From positions 186,001 to 250,000 of the forward strand of contig NZ_JACVQF010000238.1 in the NCBI RefSeq assembly GCF_014534645.1: DNA of 64,000 nt, in the 5' to 3' direction. Every line of letters starts with the position of its first letter. Position 1 is the first letter of the stretch. The stretch is from Streptomyces griseicoloratus (GTDB lineage: Bacteria; Actinomycetota; Actinomycetes; Streptomycetales; Streptomycetaceae). This document shows positions 41,397 through 50,207 of the stretch, one piece after another. The notes below the pieces were generated by a model. The model was not told where the DNA came from, did no database searches, and saw only the letters and a list, made by a program, of their open reading frames with translations. Both the position numbers and the translations under genes were made by a program.

Positions 41397-41564
41397 GTGC
41401 CTCTACCGTCCCCTCGACCGGCGTCTGGGAGCATCGTGCCACCCCAAGTGGCCGCTATGTGACCGAGTGCCCGTGAACGGCCCCAGATGGGGGGTTAGAG
41501 AGCGAAAAGAAACCCGTACGGGGCCGCCCGTGGGCTCCCTGGGGGCGCACGGCATCATGAGCGT

Positions 41565-41990
41565 ATGCGTGCAGTGGTGCAACGGGTGGACGGCGCGAGC
41601 GTCGTCGTGGACGGCGAGACGGTGGGGGCGATCGAGGGCGAGGGCCTGTGCGTCCTGGTCGGCGTCACCCACGACGACACCAAGGAGAAGGCGGACCGGC
41701 TGGCCCGCAAGCTCTGGTCGCTGCGCGTGCTGCACGAGGAGAAGTCGTGCAGCGACATCGACGCACCGCTCCTGGTGATCAGCCAGTTCACCCTTTACGG
41801 CGACGCCCGCAAGGGCCGTCGTCCCACCTGGAACGCGGCCGCGCCCGGCGACACGGCCGAACCGCTCGTCGACGAGGTCGTGGCCCGGCTGCGTTCCCTG
41901 GGCGCCACCGTGGCGACGGGCCGGTTCGGCGCGCAGATGCGGGTGTCGCTGACGAACGACGGCCCGTTCACGGTGCTGGTCGAGGTCTGA
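41565..41990 (+). CDS. dtd: D-aminoacyl-tRNA deacylase
   Basis: A 141-residue dimeric enzyme that removes D-amino acids (and glycine) from tRNA. Signature [15 protein letters not shown] carries the SQxxL/T motif with the catalytic-site residues, and the C-terminal [11 protein letters not shown] corresponds to the cross-subunit NxGPVT motif, with Phe for Val. Length is standard. The start is MRAVVQRV. Confidence 0.94.
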   Translation: MRAVVQRVDGASVVVDGETVGAIEGEGLCVLVGVTHDDTKEKADRLARKLWSLRVLHEEKSCSDIDAPLLVISQFTLYGDARKGRRPTWNAAAPGDTAEPLVDEVVARLRSLGATVATGRFGAQMRVSLTNDGPFTVLVEV

Positions 41991-42009
41991 GGCGCCGCCC
42001 CGCGGCCGC

Positions 42010-42975
42010 TCAGGGCTCCACGACGGTCTCCTGGGCGGCCGCCGTGTCTCCGGCCACCAGCCGGGCGTCCACCGGCACGTTGCGCTTCACCAGGGCGAGG
42101 GCGACCGGGCCCAGCTCGTGGTGGCGCACGGACGTGGTGACGAAGCCGATCTTCCGGCCCTCGGGGCCGTCGTCGGCGAGCCTGATGTCGGTCCCGGGCC
42201 CGGGCAGGTGCACCTCGCTGCCGTCCAGGTGAAGGAAGACCAGCCGGCGCGGGGGCTTGCCGAGGTTCTGCACCCGGGCGACGGTCTCCTGGCCCCGGTA
42301 GCAGCCCTTCTGGAGGTGGACGGCGCTGCCGATCCAGCCCAGCTCGTGCGGGATGGTGCGGTGGTCGGTCTCGAAGCCGAGGCGGGGGCGGTGCTGCTCG
42401 ACCCGCAGCGCCTCGTGGGCGAGTATCCCGGCCGGCGGACCGGCCTGGGCGGCGAACGCCTCCAGTTCGGCGCGCGGCAGGAAGAGATCACGCCCGTACG
42501 GCGTCTCCCGGACCACGACGCCCTCGGGCACCTCGGTGATCGAACCGGCCGGCAGGTGGACGACGGCGATGTCGGCGGTGCGGTCGGCGACCTCGACCTT
42601 GTAGAAGAACTTCATCGACTCCAGGTACGCGATCAGCGCCTCCTGGGTGCCGGGCTCCACGTGGGCCCAGACGGTCTCGCCGTCGTCGACGAGGTACAGC
42701 GCGTGCTCGATGTGGCCGTGCGCCGAGAGGATCAGTGCCTCGGTGGCCCGGCCCGGCGGGAGGTCGCTGACGTGCTGGGTGAGCAGCAGGTGCAGCCAGC
42801 CGAGCCGGTCCTCGCCGGTGACGGTGACGACACCGCGGTGGGAGAGGTCGACGAAGCCGGTGCCGTCGGCGAGGGCACGCTGCTCACGGAACAGATCGCC
42901 GTAGTGGGCGGCGACGCCTTCGTCCACGCCCTCGGCGGGGACGGCGCCGGGCAGGGACAGCAGGGGGCTCTTCAT
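42010..42975 (-). CDS. ygfZ: Folate-binding protein YgfZ
   Basis: A 321-residue member of the GcvT-like family that binds tetrahydrofolate and supports Fe-S cluster enzymes. The diagnostic KGCYRGQE motif is present with its conserved Cys, preceded by HLQ and followed by TVARVQNLGKPPRRL. TAGGCT at 42982-42987 lies six bases before the ATG, giving a leaderless start. It overlaps the 3' end of nur in its promoter region. Confidence 0.92.
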   Translation of the reverse strand: MKSPLLSLPGAVPAEGVDEGVAAHYGDLFREQRALADGTGFVDLSHRGVVTVTGEDRLGWLHLLLTQHVSDLPPGRATEALILSAHGHIEHALYLVDDGETVWAHVEPGTQEALIAYLESMKFFYKVEVADRTADIAVVHLPAGSITEVPEGVVVRETPYGRDLFLPRAELEAFAAQAGPPAGILAHEALRVEQHRPRLGFETDHRTIPHELGWIGSAVHLQKGCYRGQETVARVQNLGKPPRRLVFLHLDGSEVHLPGPGTDIRLADDGPEGRKIGFVTTSVRHHELGPVALALVKRNVPVDARLVAGDTAAAQETVVEP

Positions 42976-42984
42976 ACCGCTAGC

Positions 42985-43422
42985 CTACGACTCGGTAGTT
43001 GAGCCCTTCGGGGAGCAGTCCTCGCACCGGCCGAAGATCGCGAAGTGCTTCATGTCCGTGTCGAAGCCGAACTGCTCGCGCAGCTTGGCGGTGAACTCGG
43101 CGGCCACCGACAGATCGGCCTCGATCACATTGGTGCAGTCGCGGCACACGAGATGGATGTGGTGGTGCCGGTCCGCGAGGTGGTACGTCGGCGCCCCGTG
43201 CCCCAGGTGGGCGTGGCTGACCAGCCCCAGCTCCTCCAGGAGCTCCAGGGTCCGGTAGACCGTGGAAATGTTGACCCCCGACGCCGTCTTCCTCACCTCG
43301 CCGAGGATGTCGTCGGGGGTCGCGTGCTCCAGGGTGTCCACGGCTTCGAGCACGAGTTGCCGCTGCGGCGTCAGCCGGTAGCCGCGCTGCCGCAGATCCG
43401 TCTTCCAGTCGGTGCTCACCAC
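42985..43422 (-). CDS. nur: Nickel-responsive Fur-family regulator Nur
   Basis: A 145-residue Fur-family repressor. N-terminal winged helix (RGYRLTPQRQLVLEAVDTL; VNISTVYRTLELLEELGLV) and C-terminal dimerisation domain with His-rich YHLADRHHHIHLVCRDC and CxxC pairs (CRDC, CEDC). The sequence matches what I know of S. coelicolor Nur, which represses nickel uptake genes and the Fe superoxide dismutase when nickel is bound. TAGACT lies six bases before GTG, a leaderless start. Confidence 0.87.
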   Translation of the reverse strand: MVSTDWKTDLRQRGYRLTPQRQLVLEAVDTLEHATPDDILGEVRKTASGVNISTVYRTLELLEELGLVSHAHLGHGAPTYHLADRHHHIHLVCRDCTNVIEADLSVAAEFTAKLREQFGFDTDMKHFAIFGRCEDCSPKGSTTES

Positions 43423-43428
43423 ACCGCA

Positions 43429-43434
43429 AGTCTA
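43429..43434 (-). promoter_or_regulatory. nur leaderless -10 hexamer TAGACT
   Basis: TAGACT-TGCGGT-GTG on the minus strand. Confidence 0.6.
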
Positions 43435-43453
43435 GGACGGCCGGGCGGATCGC

Positions 43454-44029
43454 CTACTTGAAGAACGCGATCCCGTCGTCGGGCAGGTCGTCCGGGAGGG
43501 CCTTGGCCCAGCGCTCGACGTCCTCGGGGGTGACGACCTTCTTCAGGTGCGCCGACATGTAGGGGCGCAGCTCGACCTCGGGGGTCTGCTTCTCGCCGAC
43601 CCACATCAGGTCGCTCTTGACGTAGCCGTACAGCCGCTTGCCGCCGGAGTAGGGGCGGGAGCCGGCCGTGCGCGCCACCGCGTCCGTGACCAGGTCGATC
43701 TGCGGCTTCTGGTCGGCCATCTCGCCGTACCAGATCTCGATGACGCCGTCGTCGCGGGTGAGCGTGACCTCGACCTTGCGGTTCGCGTCGATGCGCCAGA
43801 AGCCGTACTCGGTCTCCAGCGGGCGGACCTTGTTGCCGTCGTTGTCCAGCACCCAGGTGTGGGAGCGGTACTCGAGGAAGTCCCGGCCGTCGTGGCTGAA
43901 GGTGACCTCCTGCCCGAAGTTGCACTTCTCGGCGCCGGGGAAGTCGTGCACGCCCGCGCCCGCCCAGTCGCCGAGCAGGAAGGCCAGCGGGACGAGGTCC
44001 TTGTGGAGGTCGGACGGGATCTCGATCAT
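43454..44029 (-). CDS. Nitrobindin-like haem protein (FABP-like, peroxynitrite isomerase family)
   Basis: A 191-residue beta-barrel protein. The conserved opening LLGDWAGAGVHDFPG is the GxWxGxG motif of THAP4-like/nitrobindin proteins, which bind haem b and NO and isomerise peroxynitrite. The proximal His should lie in the C-terminal third; LRPYMSAHLKKV is a candidate. Length is normal. It lies next to nur and a one-helix peptide gene. Confidence 0.85.
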   Translation of the reverse strand: MIEIPSDLHKDLVPLAFLLGDWAGAGVHDFPGAEKCNFGQEVTFSHDGRDFLEYRSHTWVLDNDGNKVRPLETEYGFWRIDANRKVEVTLTRDDGVIEIWYGEMADQKPQIDLVTDAVARTAGSRPYSGGKRLYGYVKSDLMWVGEKQTPEVELRPYMSAHLKKVVTPEDVERWAKALPDDLPDDGIAFFK

Positions 44030-44074
44030 GAGCAGCTCAGCAGTCTCGTACGTCGGTTGCGTCGGTGGGGCGCG

Positions 44075-44173
44075 TCAGCGCTGGCCCTGGTACAGCTTCT
44101 TCACGGTCAGTCCGGCGAAGGCGAGGACGCCGACGCAGACCAGGACCAGCAGGATTTCGAAGAAGATCTCCAC
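44075..44173 (-). CDS. Small membrane peptide (32 aa)
   Basis: A GTG start with GAGGAG upstream encodes one transmembrane helix (IFFEILLVLVCVGVLAFAGLTV) and a short basic tail KKLYQGQR. The codon pattern is normal for the host. Such micro-ORFs are kept at this locus in Streptomyces as far as I recall. Function unknown. Confidence 0.55.
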   Translation of the reverse strand: MEIFFEILLVLVCVGVLAFAGLTVKKLYQGQR

Positions 44174-44301
44174 GGGGTGCTCCTCGATTGAGCGGGGTGC
44201 GGTGCGTGCGCTAGGTGCACAGGGCCGGGCACCAGCTTACGCGGCCGGGGGCGGGGGCACTTTGTGAGGTGCGCACACCTGGGAGCCGTACGATGCGGAC
44301 C

Positions 44302-44664
44302 ATGGCGAAGAAGCTCGTGATCAAGGTGACGGCGGGGGCCGATGCCCCCGAGCGGTGCTCGCAGGCGTTCACGGTGGCGGCGGTGGCCGTGGCCAGCGGC
44401 GTCGACGTCTCCCTGTGGCTGACCGGCGAGTCCTCGTGGTTCGCGCTGCCGGGCCGCGCGGCCGAGTTCGAGCTGCCGCACGCCGCGCCGCTGCCCGATC
44501 TGCTCGACTCGGTGCTGGCCGGCGGCCGGCTGACCCTGTGCACCCAGTGCGCGGCCCGCCGGGACATCACGGAGAAGGACGTCATCGAGGGCGTGCGGAT
44601 CGCGGGCGCGCAGGTGTTCGTGCAGGAGGCGCTGGCGGAGGACACGCAGGCGCTCGTGTACTGA
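44302..44664 (+). CDS. DsrE-family sulfur-relay-like protein
   Basis: A 120-residue DsrE/F-fold protein: KKLVIKVTAGADAPERCSQAFTVAAVAVASG at the N terminus, WLTGESSWFALPG, and LCTQCAARRDITEKDVIEGV with a CxxC that could carry persulfide. The leaderless TACGAT hexamer (44289-44294) precedes it by seven bases. Its proximity to the rhodanese and DUF1416 genes fits sulfur handling, though it is separated from them by a terminator. Confidence 0.75.
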   Translation: MAKKLVIKVTAGADAPERCSQAFTVAAVAVASGVDVSLWLTGESSWFALPGRAAEFELPHAAPLPDLLDSVLAGGRLTLCTQCAARRDITEKDVIEGVRIAGAQVFVQEALAEDTQALVY

Positions 44665-44670
44665 GCGGGC

Positions 44671-44931
44671 TCAGCTCCGCGGCCGTTTGCCGTCCAGCTC
44701 GTCCCACCACTCGTCGGACTGCGGGTCGCCCGAGGGGTCGTCCCACCAGCGGTCGTCGGGACCGCGGCGGTTGGCCACCATCGCGGCGACCGGGGGTATG
44801 ACCATGGCCACCACGCACATGGCCACGGCCGCCGGGACGGACCAGAGGCGTACGACCGCCCAGGCCAGGACGAAGAGCGCGATGCACGTCCCCATCAGGG
44901 CGAAGTACCGGTGCCGACGCCGTGCGTACAT
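44671..44931 (-). CDS. DUF3099 membrane protein
   Basis: An 86-residue protein with two transmembrane helices (YFALMGTCIALFVLAWAVV; VPAAVAMCVVAMVIPPVAAMVA) and an acidic, Trp-rich C terminus (DDRWWDDP; DEWWDELDG). The DUF3099 family is actinobacterial and uncharacterised. The leaderless hexamer TACGCT (44938-44943) lies six bases before the ATG. Confidence 0.82.
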   Translation of the reverse strand: MYARRRHRYFALMGTCIALFVLAWAVVRLWSVPAAVAMCVVAMVIPPVAAMVANRRGPDDRWWDDPSGDPQSDEWWDELDGKRPRS

Positions 44932-44970
44932 GCCTCCAGCGTAGGCCCGCACGGCCGGCGCGGGGCATGC

Positions 44971-45017
44971 CGAAGGGCCGCACCCCAGGTGTCCAACCCG
45001 GTGGGTGCGGCCCTTCG
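44971..45017. terminator. Strong hairpin downstream of DUF1416 gene
   Basis: Perfect 15-bp stem (44971-44985 with 45003-45017, CGAAGGGCCGCACCC and its complement) with a 17-base loop. It ends the sulfur operon. Confidence 0.85.
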
Positions 45018-45030
45018 CCGCCGGGTGCCG

Positions 45031-45318
45031 TCAGACGGCGATCGCGACCTCGGCCAGCCCGCCCTGCTGGGCGACGACCGTGCGGTCGGCGGTGGCGCCC
45101 GGGACGAGCGCTCGGACGGTCCAGGTGCCCTCGGCCGCGTAGAAGCGGAACTGGCCCGTCGCGGAGGTGGGGACCTCCGCCGTGAACTCGCCGGTGGAGT
45201 CCAGCAGACGGACGTAGCCCGTCACCGGCTCGCCGTCGCGGGTCACCTGACCCTGGATCGTGGTCTCACCGGGCTTGATCGTCGAGGCGTCCGGGCCGCC
45301 GGCCTTCGCTCCGCACAT
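45031..45318 (-). CDS. DUF1416 family protein
   Basis: A 95-residue beta-sandwich protein, probably an immunoglobulin/CNA-B-like fold, beginning MCGAKAGGP and carrying TTIQGQVTRDGEPVTGYVRLLD. It is regularly found downstream of thiosulfate sulfurtransferase genes in actinomycetes, as here (49 bases). An N-terminal Cys2 is conserved in the family. Function unknown, likely sulfur-linked. Confidence 0.83.
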   Translation of the reverse strand: MCGAKAGGPDASTIKPGETTIQGQVTRDGEPVTGYVRLLDSTGEFTAEVPTSATGQFRFYAAEGTWTVRALVPGATADRTVVAQQGGLAEVAIAV

Positions 45319-45367
45319 GTCGTCTCTCCTGAGGGGTTGGGAAAGGTCGGTCGGGCGTGTGCCCGTC

Positions 45368-46213
45368 TTACTTGTTGGCGCCGAGCTCGATCGGCACGCC
45401 GACGAGGGAGCCGTACTCGGTCCAGGAGCCGTCGTAGTTCTTGACGTTCTCCACGCCCAGCAGCTCGTGCAGGACGAACCAGGTCAGGGCCGAGCGCTCG
45501 CCGATGCGGCAGTAGGCGATGGTGTCCTTGGCCAGGTCGACCTGCTCGTCGGCGTAGAGGGCCTTCAGCTCCTCGTCCGACTTGAAGGTGCCGTCGTCGT
45601 TGGCGTTCTTCGACCACGGGATGTTGCGGGCGGTGGGGACGTGGCCCGGGCGCTGCGACTGCTCCTGCGGGAGGTGGGCCGGCGCGAGCAGCTTGCCGGA
45701 GAACTCGTCGGGGGAGCGGACGTCGACCAGGTTCTGCGCGCCGATCGCCTTGACGACGTCGTCGCGGAAGGCGCGGATCGAGGTGTCCTGCGGCTTGGCC
45801 TTGTAGTCGGTGGCCGGGCGCTCGGGCACGTCGGTGCCGTCGACCAGCTCGCGGGCGTCGAGCTCCCACTTCTTGCGGCCGCCGTCGAGGAGCTTGACGT
45901 TCTCGTGGCCGTACAGCTTGAAGTACCAGTAGGCGTAGGAGGCGAACCAGTTGTTGTTGCCGCCGTAGAGGATCACCAGCGTGTCGTTGGCGATGCCCTT
46001 CGCCGACAGGAGCTTCTCGAAGCCCTCCTGGTCGATGAAGTCACGGCGGACCGGGTCCTGAAGGTCCTGGGTCCAGTCGATCCGGATCGCGTTCTTGATG
46101 TGGTTCTTGTCGTACGCGGACGTGTCCTCGTCCACCTCGACGATCGCGATGTTCGGGTCGTCCAGGTGCTCCTGAAGCCAGTCGGCGTCGACCAGGACGT
46201 CGCTGCGGCTCAT
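45368..46213 (-). CDS. Thiosulfate sulfurtransferase (rhodanese)
   Basis: A 281-residue two-domain rhodanese (often annotated cysA/sseA) that transfers sulfane sulfur from thiosulfate to cyanide or thiols. The N-terminal inactive domain holds HIKNAIRIDWTQDLQDP, and the C-terminal active domain has CRIGERSALTWFVLHELLG with the catalytic Cys. The ATG start follows GGAGGAG. An upstream Cys-bearing leader peptide suggests cysteine- or sulfur-dependent attenuation. Confidence 0.92.
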   Translation of the reverse strand: MSRSDVLVDADWLQEHLDDPNIAIVEVDEDTSAYDKNHIKNAIRIDWTQDLQDPVRRDFIDQEGFEKLLSAKGIANDTLVILYGGNNNWFASYAYWYFKLYGHENVKLLDGGRKKWELDARELVDGTDVPERPATDYKAKPQDTSIRAFRDDVVKAIGAQNLVDVRSPDEFSGKLLAPAHLPQEQSQRPGHVPTARNIPWSKNANDDGTFKSDEELKALYADEQVDLAKDTIAYCRIGERSALTWFVLHELLGVENVKNYDGSWTEYGSLVGVPIELGANK

Positions 46214-46350
46214 GGTTTCTCCTCCGGGGCAGTTGCGGCGGGGCGTGCGGTGAGAGGGTGCGTGCGCGTGCGCGCGGTCGGGCCGGCGCGGCGCGCGAGT
46301 GCCCTGGGCTGGGCGGTGAGGGAACACGGAGGGCGCAGCCGCCCGTCCGC

Positions 46351-46431
46351 TCAGAACGTGCGACAGAGCATGGCGGCAACGCGGCACAGGTCCACTGCCC
46401 GCCGCTTCGTGAGATCCGCCTGTCGCTTCAT
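46351..46431 (-). CDS. Putative sulfur-regulon leader peptide (26 aa)
   Basis: A 26-codon frame with ATG start upstream of the sulfurtransferase gene. It ends AVDLCRVAAMLCRTF and shares the (H/V)DLCRVA-type core with the short leader peptides annotated before sulfur and cysteine genes in Streptomyces. Two Cys codons in the last 12 would make translation sensitive to cysteinyl-tRNA. The 137 bases to the downstream start could fold into alternative structures. Confidence 0.7.
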   Translation of the reverse strand: MKRQADLTKRRAVDLCRVAAMLCRTF

Positions 46432-46611
46432 GGCCTCGATCGTAGGGAGGTACGCCGGGGCGTGTCACCGGTGTGTCGGATGATGAGACGCCATCGTCCG
46501 CCATTCGGGAAGCACGACTGGGCCGTGCGGGTCCGGCACGGCCGCCGGGTGGGTGCGTTGGCGTCACATCTGCGGTACGGACGTGGGCGTCTCGCCTGTC
46601 GGACGTACGTA

Positions 46612-47346
46612 CTACCCGGCCAGCCGGACGTCCGAACCCCGCACCGTGATCTCGACGCCGTCCTCGGCCGCCTCGACCTTGTCGAGCCGGATGCCGCCGG
46701 GCAGCTCGTCGATCCTCTGCTGGAAGTCGGTGATGGCCCGGATCCGGGACTCGCCGAGCTGCCTGCCGCCGATCTCCGGCAGTCCGTCGGCGACGACCTC
46801 GACGTCGTCGTCCCTGACCCTGACCGAGCTGAGCACGTCGACCGGCTCGGACAGTTCGATGCCCAGCACGGTCGCCGCGAGCGACACCTTGATCTTGCCG
46901 TTTCCGCCGTCGGAGAGACCGACGACCTTGGCGGTGATGCCGGGCGCGATCTCGGTGGGCTCGGACTTGGTGGCCTTCATCAGCTCGTCGTAGCCGACGG
47001 TCGCGGTGCCGGTGGCCGTGGCCGCGGTGGCCGAGCCGAAGTCGCCGGAGAACTCCACGCCCTTCAGGTGCGCCTCGATGCGGTCGAGACGGATCTTCTC
47101 GCCGTCGCCGCCGGTCGCCTCGTAGTCGTCGATGCCGACCTCCACGTCGTCCAGTTCACCGGCGGCGAGCTGGGTGAGGAAGGGGAAGCCGTTGACCGAC
47201 ACGTCCGGCGTGGAGGCGAGGTTCTCGGAGGTGCGCAGCCTGTCCGCCGCCTCGTCCTCCGCGAAGCCGGCCGCGATCCGGTCGGCGACGACGAAGAGCC
47301 CGCACAGGACCACGACGACGATGAGCAGTATTCGCAGTGCACGCAT
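46612..47346 (-). CDS. DUF2993 (LmeA-like) secreted/membrane lipid-binding protein
   Basis: A 244-residue protein with an N-terminal membrane anchor (LRILLIVVVVLCGLFVVADRIA) and an extracytoplasmic beta-rich body typical of DUF2993: SVNGFPFLTQLAAGELDDVEV, LKGVEFSGDFG and ATGTATVGYDEL. Mycobacterial LmeA binds phospholipids and affects lipomannan synthesis. By analogy it may bind envelope lipid. Confidence 0.85.
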   Translation of the reverse strand: MRALRILLIVVVVLCGLFVVADRIAAGFAEDEAADRLRTSENLASTPDVSVNGFPFLTQLAAGELDDVEVGIDDYEATGGDGEKIRLDRIEAHLKGVEFSGDFGSATAATATGTATVGYDELMKATKSEPTEIAPGITAKVVGLSDGGNGKIKVSLAATVLGIELSEPVDVLSSVRVRDDDVEVVADGLPEIGGRQLGESRIRAITDFQQRIDELPGGIRLDKVEAAEDGVEITVRGSDVRLAG

Positions 47347-47494
47347 CCGGTGTTCCCCACGCTAGGCGGTCGGTGACGGCGGTCGCGGTCCACGACGGCG
47401 TCCTCGACGACCGGCGGCCGTCCCGCGCGAGGCTAACGCGACGCGCGGCGGCCGCCGGGAATTTGTCGACCACCTGTGACAGGCCGGACAGGCC

Positions 47495-48841
47495 CTAGCC
47501 GAGCGCCCGCCCGAGCACGTAGACGACCGGCGCCGCGGCCGCGAGCGGCAGCGCCACGCCCGCCGTGAAGTGGACGAACCGGGAGGGATAGTCGTAGGCC
47601 GCCACCCGGTGGCCGATCAGCGCGCACACCGCCGCGCCCGCGCCGAGCAGCGCGCCCTGCGACCCGACACCGGTCGCCGAGCCGGCCGCGACGCCCGCAC
47701 CGGCCGCCGCGAGCAGCGCGACGACCACGGACGCCGGGGTCGGCAGCGGCACCGCGCGGGCCACGACGGCGACCGCCACCGCGACCGCGCCGACCGTGAC
47801 CGCGTCCGCATCGGCGGCGAGGTACCCGCCGGCGACGACGGCCAGCGCCGCCGACGCGACGGTCGCCATCAGGCCGTACATCCGCTCGTCCGGGTCGGCG
47901 TGCGAGCGCAGCTGCAGCACGAGGGAGAGCAGCACCCACACCCCGAGGGTGCCGAGGATCGCCGCCGGGGAGCGGTCCGACACCAGCAGCGCCGCGTCCG
48001 CGGCCAGCGCCCCGGCGAAGCCCAGCGCGATGCCCTGCCGGGCGGGCCACATGCCGTTCAGCCGGAACCAGCCCGCCGCGGTGACGGCCTGGAGGACGAC
48101 GAGCGGGACGAGGAGCGCGTACGTGCCGAGCGCCGCCCCGCCGGCCAGCAGCAGCCCGAGCAGCGCCGTGAGCAGCGCCGGCTGCATCCCGGGGTCGATG
48201 ATCGGCGAACGCCCCTCGGCGCGGGCCCGCTGGGCGTCGGTGATCCGCGCGTTCCCGGCGAGCGTCGCCGGCCCGTACTCGGGGGCGCCTTCGGCGGCCC
48301 CGGGGGCGGCAGGGGCGGGCTCGGCGGCGGAGGGAGCGGCCGGGGAGGCGAAGGGGGCGTACGGCTGGGGGCTGTGGGCCCGGGCGGACTGCGGGTGGGG
48401 CTGTGCGGTCTGCGGGTGCGGCTGCGCGGCTTGCTGGTGGGGCTGTGCGGTCTGCGGGTGCTGGGCGTACTGCTGCTGGGGGTACTGCTGCTGCGGCTGG
48501 TACGTCTGCGGTTGGGGCTGCGCGGCACCGGGTGCGTACGCCTGTGCCGCGTACCCACCGGCCGACGTCCCGTAGCCCGGCCCCGCCGGGCCGTCGTAGG
48601 TCTGCGGGGGCAGGTACGCCGTCTCCTCGGCGGAGACCGGTGGCTGCACCTGCGTCTCCCAGGTGTGCCCCTGCCACTGCTGCGTGTGCTCGGCGGCGTG
48701 CGGGTCCTCGTAGCCCTGGCCCGGGTACGGGGCATGTCCCTGGTGATACCCCTGGTGCCCCTGCTGTCCGGGCCACGCCTGCGCGTCGTATCCCTCGTAC
48801 GGCTGATTCTGCTGATGCGGCCGGTTCGGCTGGTCGGTCAT
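47495..48841 (-). CDS. Integral membrane protein with long Gln/Pro/Tyr-rich cytoplasmic N terminus
   Basis: 448 residues. Residues 1-170 are low-complexity and disordered (QGHQGYHQG; PQQQYPQQQYAQHP). Residues 195-448 contain about 10 hydrophobic helices with few charges (LLTALLGLLLAGGAALGTYALL; VALGFAGALAADAALLV-like segments). No transporter motif is visible. Its stop lies 3 bases from the downstream edge of the MoaD-like gene, upstream on the same strand, so they are co-transcribed. Confidence 0.75.
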   Translation of the reverse strand: MTDQPNRPHQQNQPYEGYDAQAWPGQQGHQGYHQGHAPYPGQGYEDPHAAEHTQQWQGHTWETQVQPPVSAEETAYLPPQTYDGPAGPGYGTSAGGYAAQAYAPGAAQPQPQTYQPQQQYPQQQYAQHPQTAQPHQQAAQPHPQTAQPHPQSARAHSPQPYAPFASPAAPSAAEPAPAAPGAAEGAPEYGPATLAGNARITDAQRARAEGRSPIIDPGMQPALLTALLGLLLAGGAALGTYALLVPLVVLQAVTAAGWFRLNGMWPARQGIALGFAGALAADAALLVSDRSPAAILGTLGVWVLLSLVLQLRSHADPDERMYGLMATVASAALAVVAGGYLAADADAVTVGAVAVAVAVVARAVPLPTPASVVVALLAAAGAGVAAGSATGVGSQGALLGAGAAVCALIGHRVAAYDYPSRFVHFTAGVALPLAAAAPVVYVLGRALG

Positions 48842-48844
48842 CGG

Positions 48845-49099
48845 TCACCCTCCTGCGAACGGCGGGAGCACCTCGACCGTGCCGCCGTCGGCCAGCCGTA
48901 CCGTCTCGTGCCCGCGGGTGCCCACGGGGTCGCCGTCGACGAGGAACGAGCAGCGCAGCAGCACGCGCGTGAGTTCGCCGGGGTGGCGTCCGCGCACCGC
49001 GTCGAGCGCCTCGGCGAGCGTGTCCGCCTCGTACGGCTCCTCGGCCACCCCGGCCGCGGCCTTCGCGGCGGCCCAGTAGCGCACCGTGACCTTTGCCAT
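48845..49099 (-). CDS. MoaD/ThiS-family sulfur carrier protein
   Basis: An 84-residue ubiquitin-like protein ending in Gly-Gly (VEVLPPFAGG), the carboxylate that is adenylated and thiocarboxylated. The core AKVTVRYWAAAKAAAGVAEEPYEA and TLAEALDAV match MoaD-type small subunits of molybdopterin synthase. No partner moaE is in the window, so it may serve another sulfur transfer pathway. Confidence 0.87.
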   Translation of the reverse strand: MAKVTVRYWAAAKAAAGVAEEPYEADTLAEALDAVRGRHPGELTRVLLRCSFLVDGDPVGTRGHETVRLADGGTVEVLPPFAGG

Positions 49100-49136
49100 C
49101 TGGTTCCTCAATCACTTGACGGTGAACACCGTCAGG

Positions 49137-49973
49137 CTAGCCCGCCCGGGCCGCCGCCCAGTCGCCGATCCGGCGCAGCAGTCCCTCGCCGGACGCGTGC
49201 TCCGCGTGTCCCATCCCGGGCTCCAGCCAGAGTTCGCCGTGGTCACCGGCGGCCTCGGCCAGCATCCGGGGGTGGTCGAGGGGGAAGTAACCGTCCCGGT
49301 CGCCGTGGACGACGAGCAGGGGCGTCGGGGCGATCCGCGCCACCGCCTCCACCGGCGACAGCGGCACCGGGTCCCAGTCGCGGTGGTGGATGCGGGTACG
49401 GAACCCGTAGCGGCCGACGAGCCGGCCCGCGGGGCGCATCACCAGCCAGTGCAGCCGGCGCATGGGCGCGGTGCCCCGGTAGTACCAGCGCGCCGGGGAG
49501 CTGACCGACACCACCGCGTCCGTCCGCGCATCGCCGTCCGGGCCGTACAGCGCGGCGTGCCGCAGCACCACCGAGCCGCCCATGGAGAAGCCGACGGTGA
49601 CCACGCGCGCGTGCCCGAAGCCGCGGGCCCAGCCGACCGCCGCCGCCAGGTCGAGCACCTCGCGGTCGCCGACCGTCGACCGTCCGCCCGAGGCACCGTG
49701 GCCCCGGAAGGAGAAGGTGACCACGGCCCCGTACCGGGCGAACGCCTCCGCGATGCGCCGTACGTGCGGACGGTCCGCGTCGCCGGTGAAGCCGTGCGCG
49801 ACGACGAACACCAGGTCACCGGCCGTTCCGGGTTCGTACACGGCGTCGATCCGCACGCCGTCGGCGGTGTCGAGGAAGGTCCGTGCGGGGGTGCGGCGCG
49901 GCGCCCGCCGCGCCGTCTCGGGATACGGACGAATGGTGGAACGCGCCACATGACCTGCCGGACCGATGCTCAT
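49137..49973 (-). CDS. Alpha/beta hydrolase
   Basis: A 278-residue cytosolic serine hydrolase. VVAHGFTGDADRPHVRRIAEAFARYG contains the oxyanion HGF, and FRGHGASGG follows. The nucleophile elbow is VGFSMGGSVVL (Ser), the acid is VVHGDRDGYFPLD, and the base is MGHAEHASG (His). Relatives include monoacylglycerol lipase-like and acyl esterases. Unlike the hydrolase in the mobile element, it has no C-terminal extension and has normal host codon use. Confidence 0.85.
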   Translation of the reverse strand: MSIGPAGHVARSTIRPYPETARRAPRRTPARTFLDTADGVRIDAVYEPGTAGDLVFVVAHGFTGDADRPHVRRIAEAFARYGAVVTFSFRGHGASGGRSTVGDREVLDLAAAVGWARGFGHARVVTVGFSMGGSVVLRHAALYGPDGDARTDAVVSVSSPARWYYRGTAPMRRLHWLVMRPAGRLVGRYGFRTRIHHRDWDPVPLSPVEAVARIAPTPLLVVHGDRDGYFPLDHPRMLAEAAGDHGELWLEPGMGHAEHASGEGLLRRIGDWAAARAG

Positions 49974-50207
49974 GTCGGCTATTCTGCTGGGCAGAGGACT
50001 CGGGCAGCGTAGCCCCCGGGTCCTTTTGTGCTTTCGGGTGCGTTCGTCTTCACCGGCGTCCCGGACTCGCAGCGGGCCCCACGGGCGCGGGACCCGCACC
50101 GTACGAAGCAGTGCCGTAAACGTCCTCGCAGGGACCGAGGAGGAACCAGACGTTATGGGCGAGCGAACCGTGCACGACCGTATGACGACCCAGGCAGGTG
50201 GGGCGCG

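Noticed and set aside
48058-48735. Pro/Ser/Arg-rich minus-strand frame inside the membrane protein gene
   Set aside because: It is a shifted frame of the Gln/Pro-rich N-terminal coding region; the main frame has membrane helices and natural codon use.
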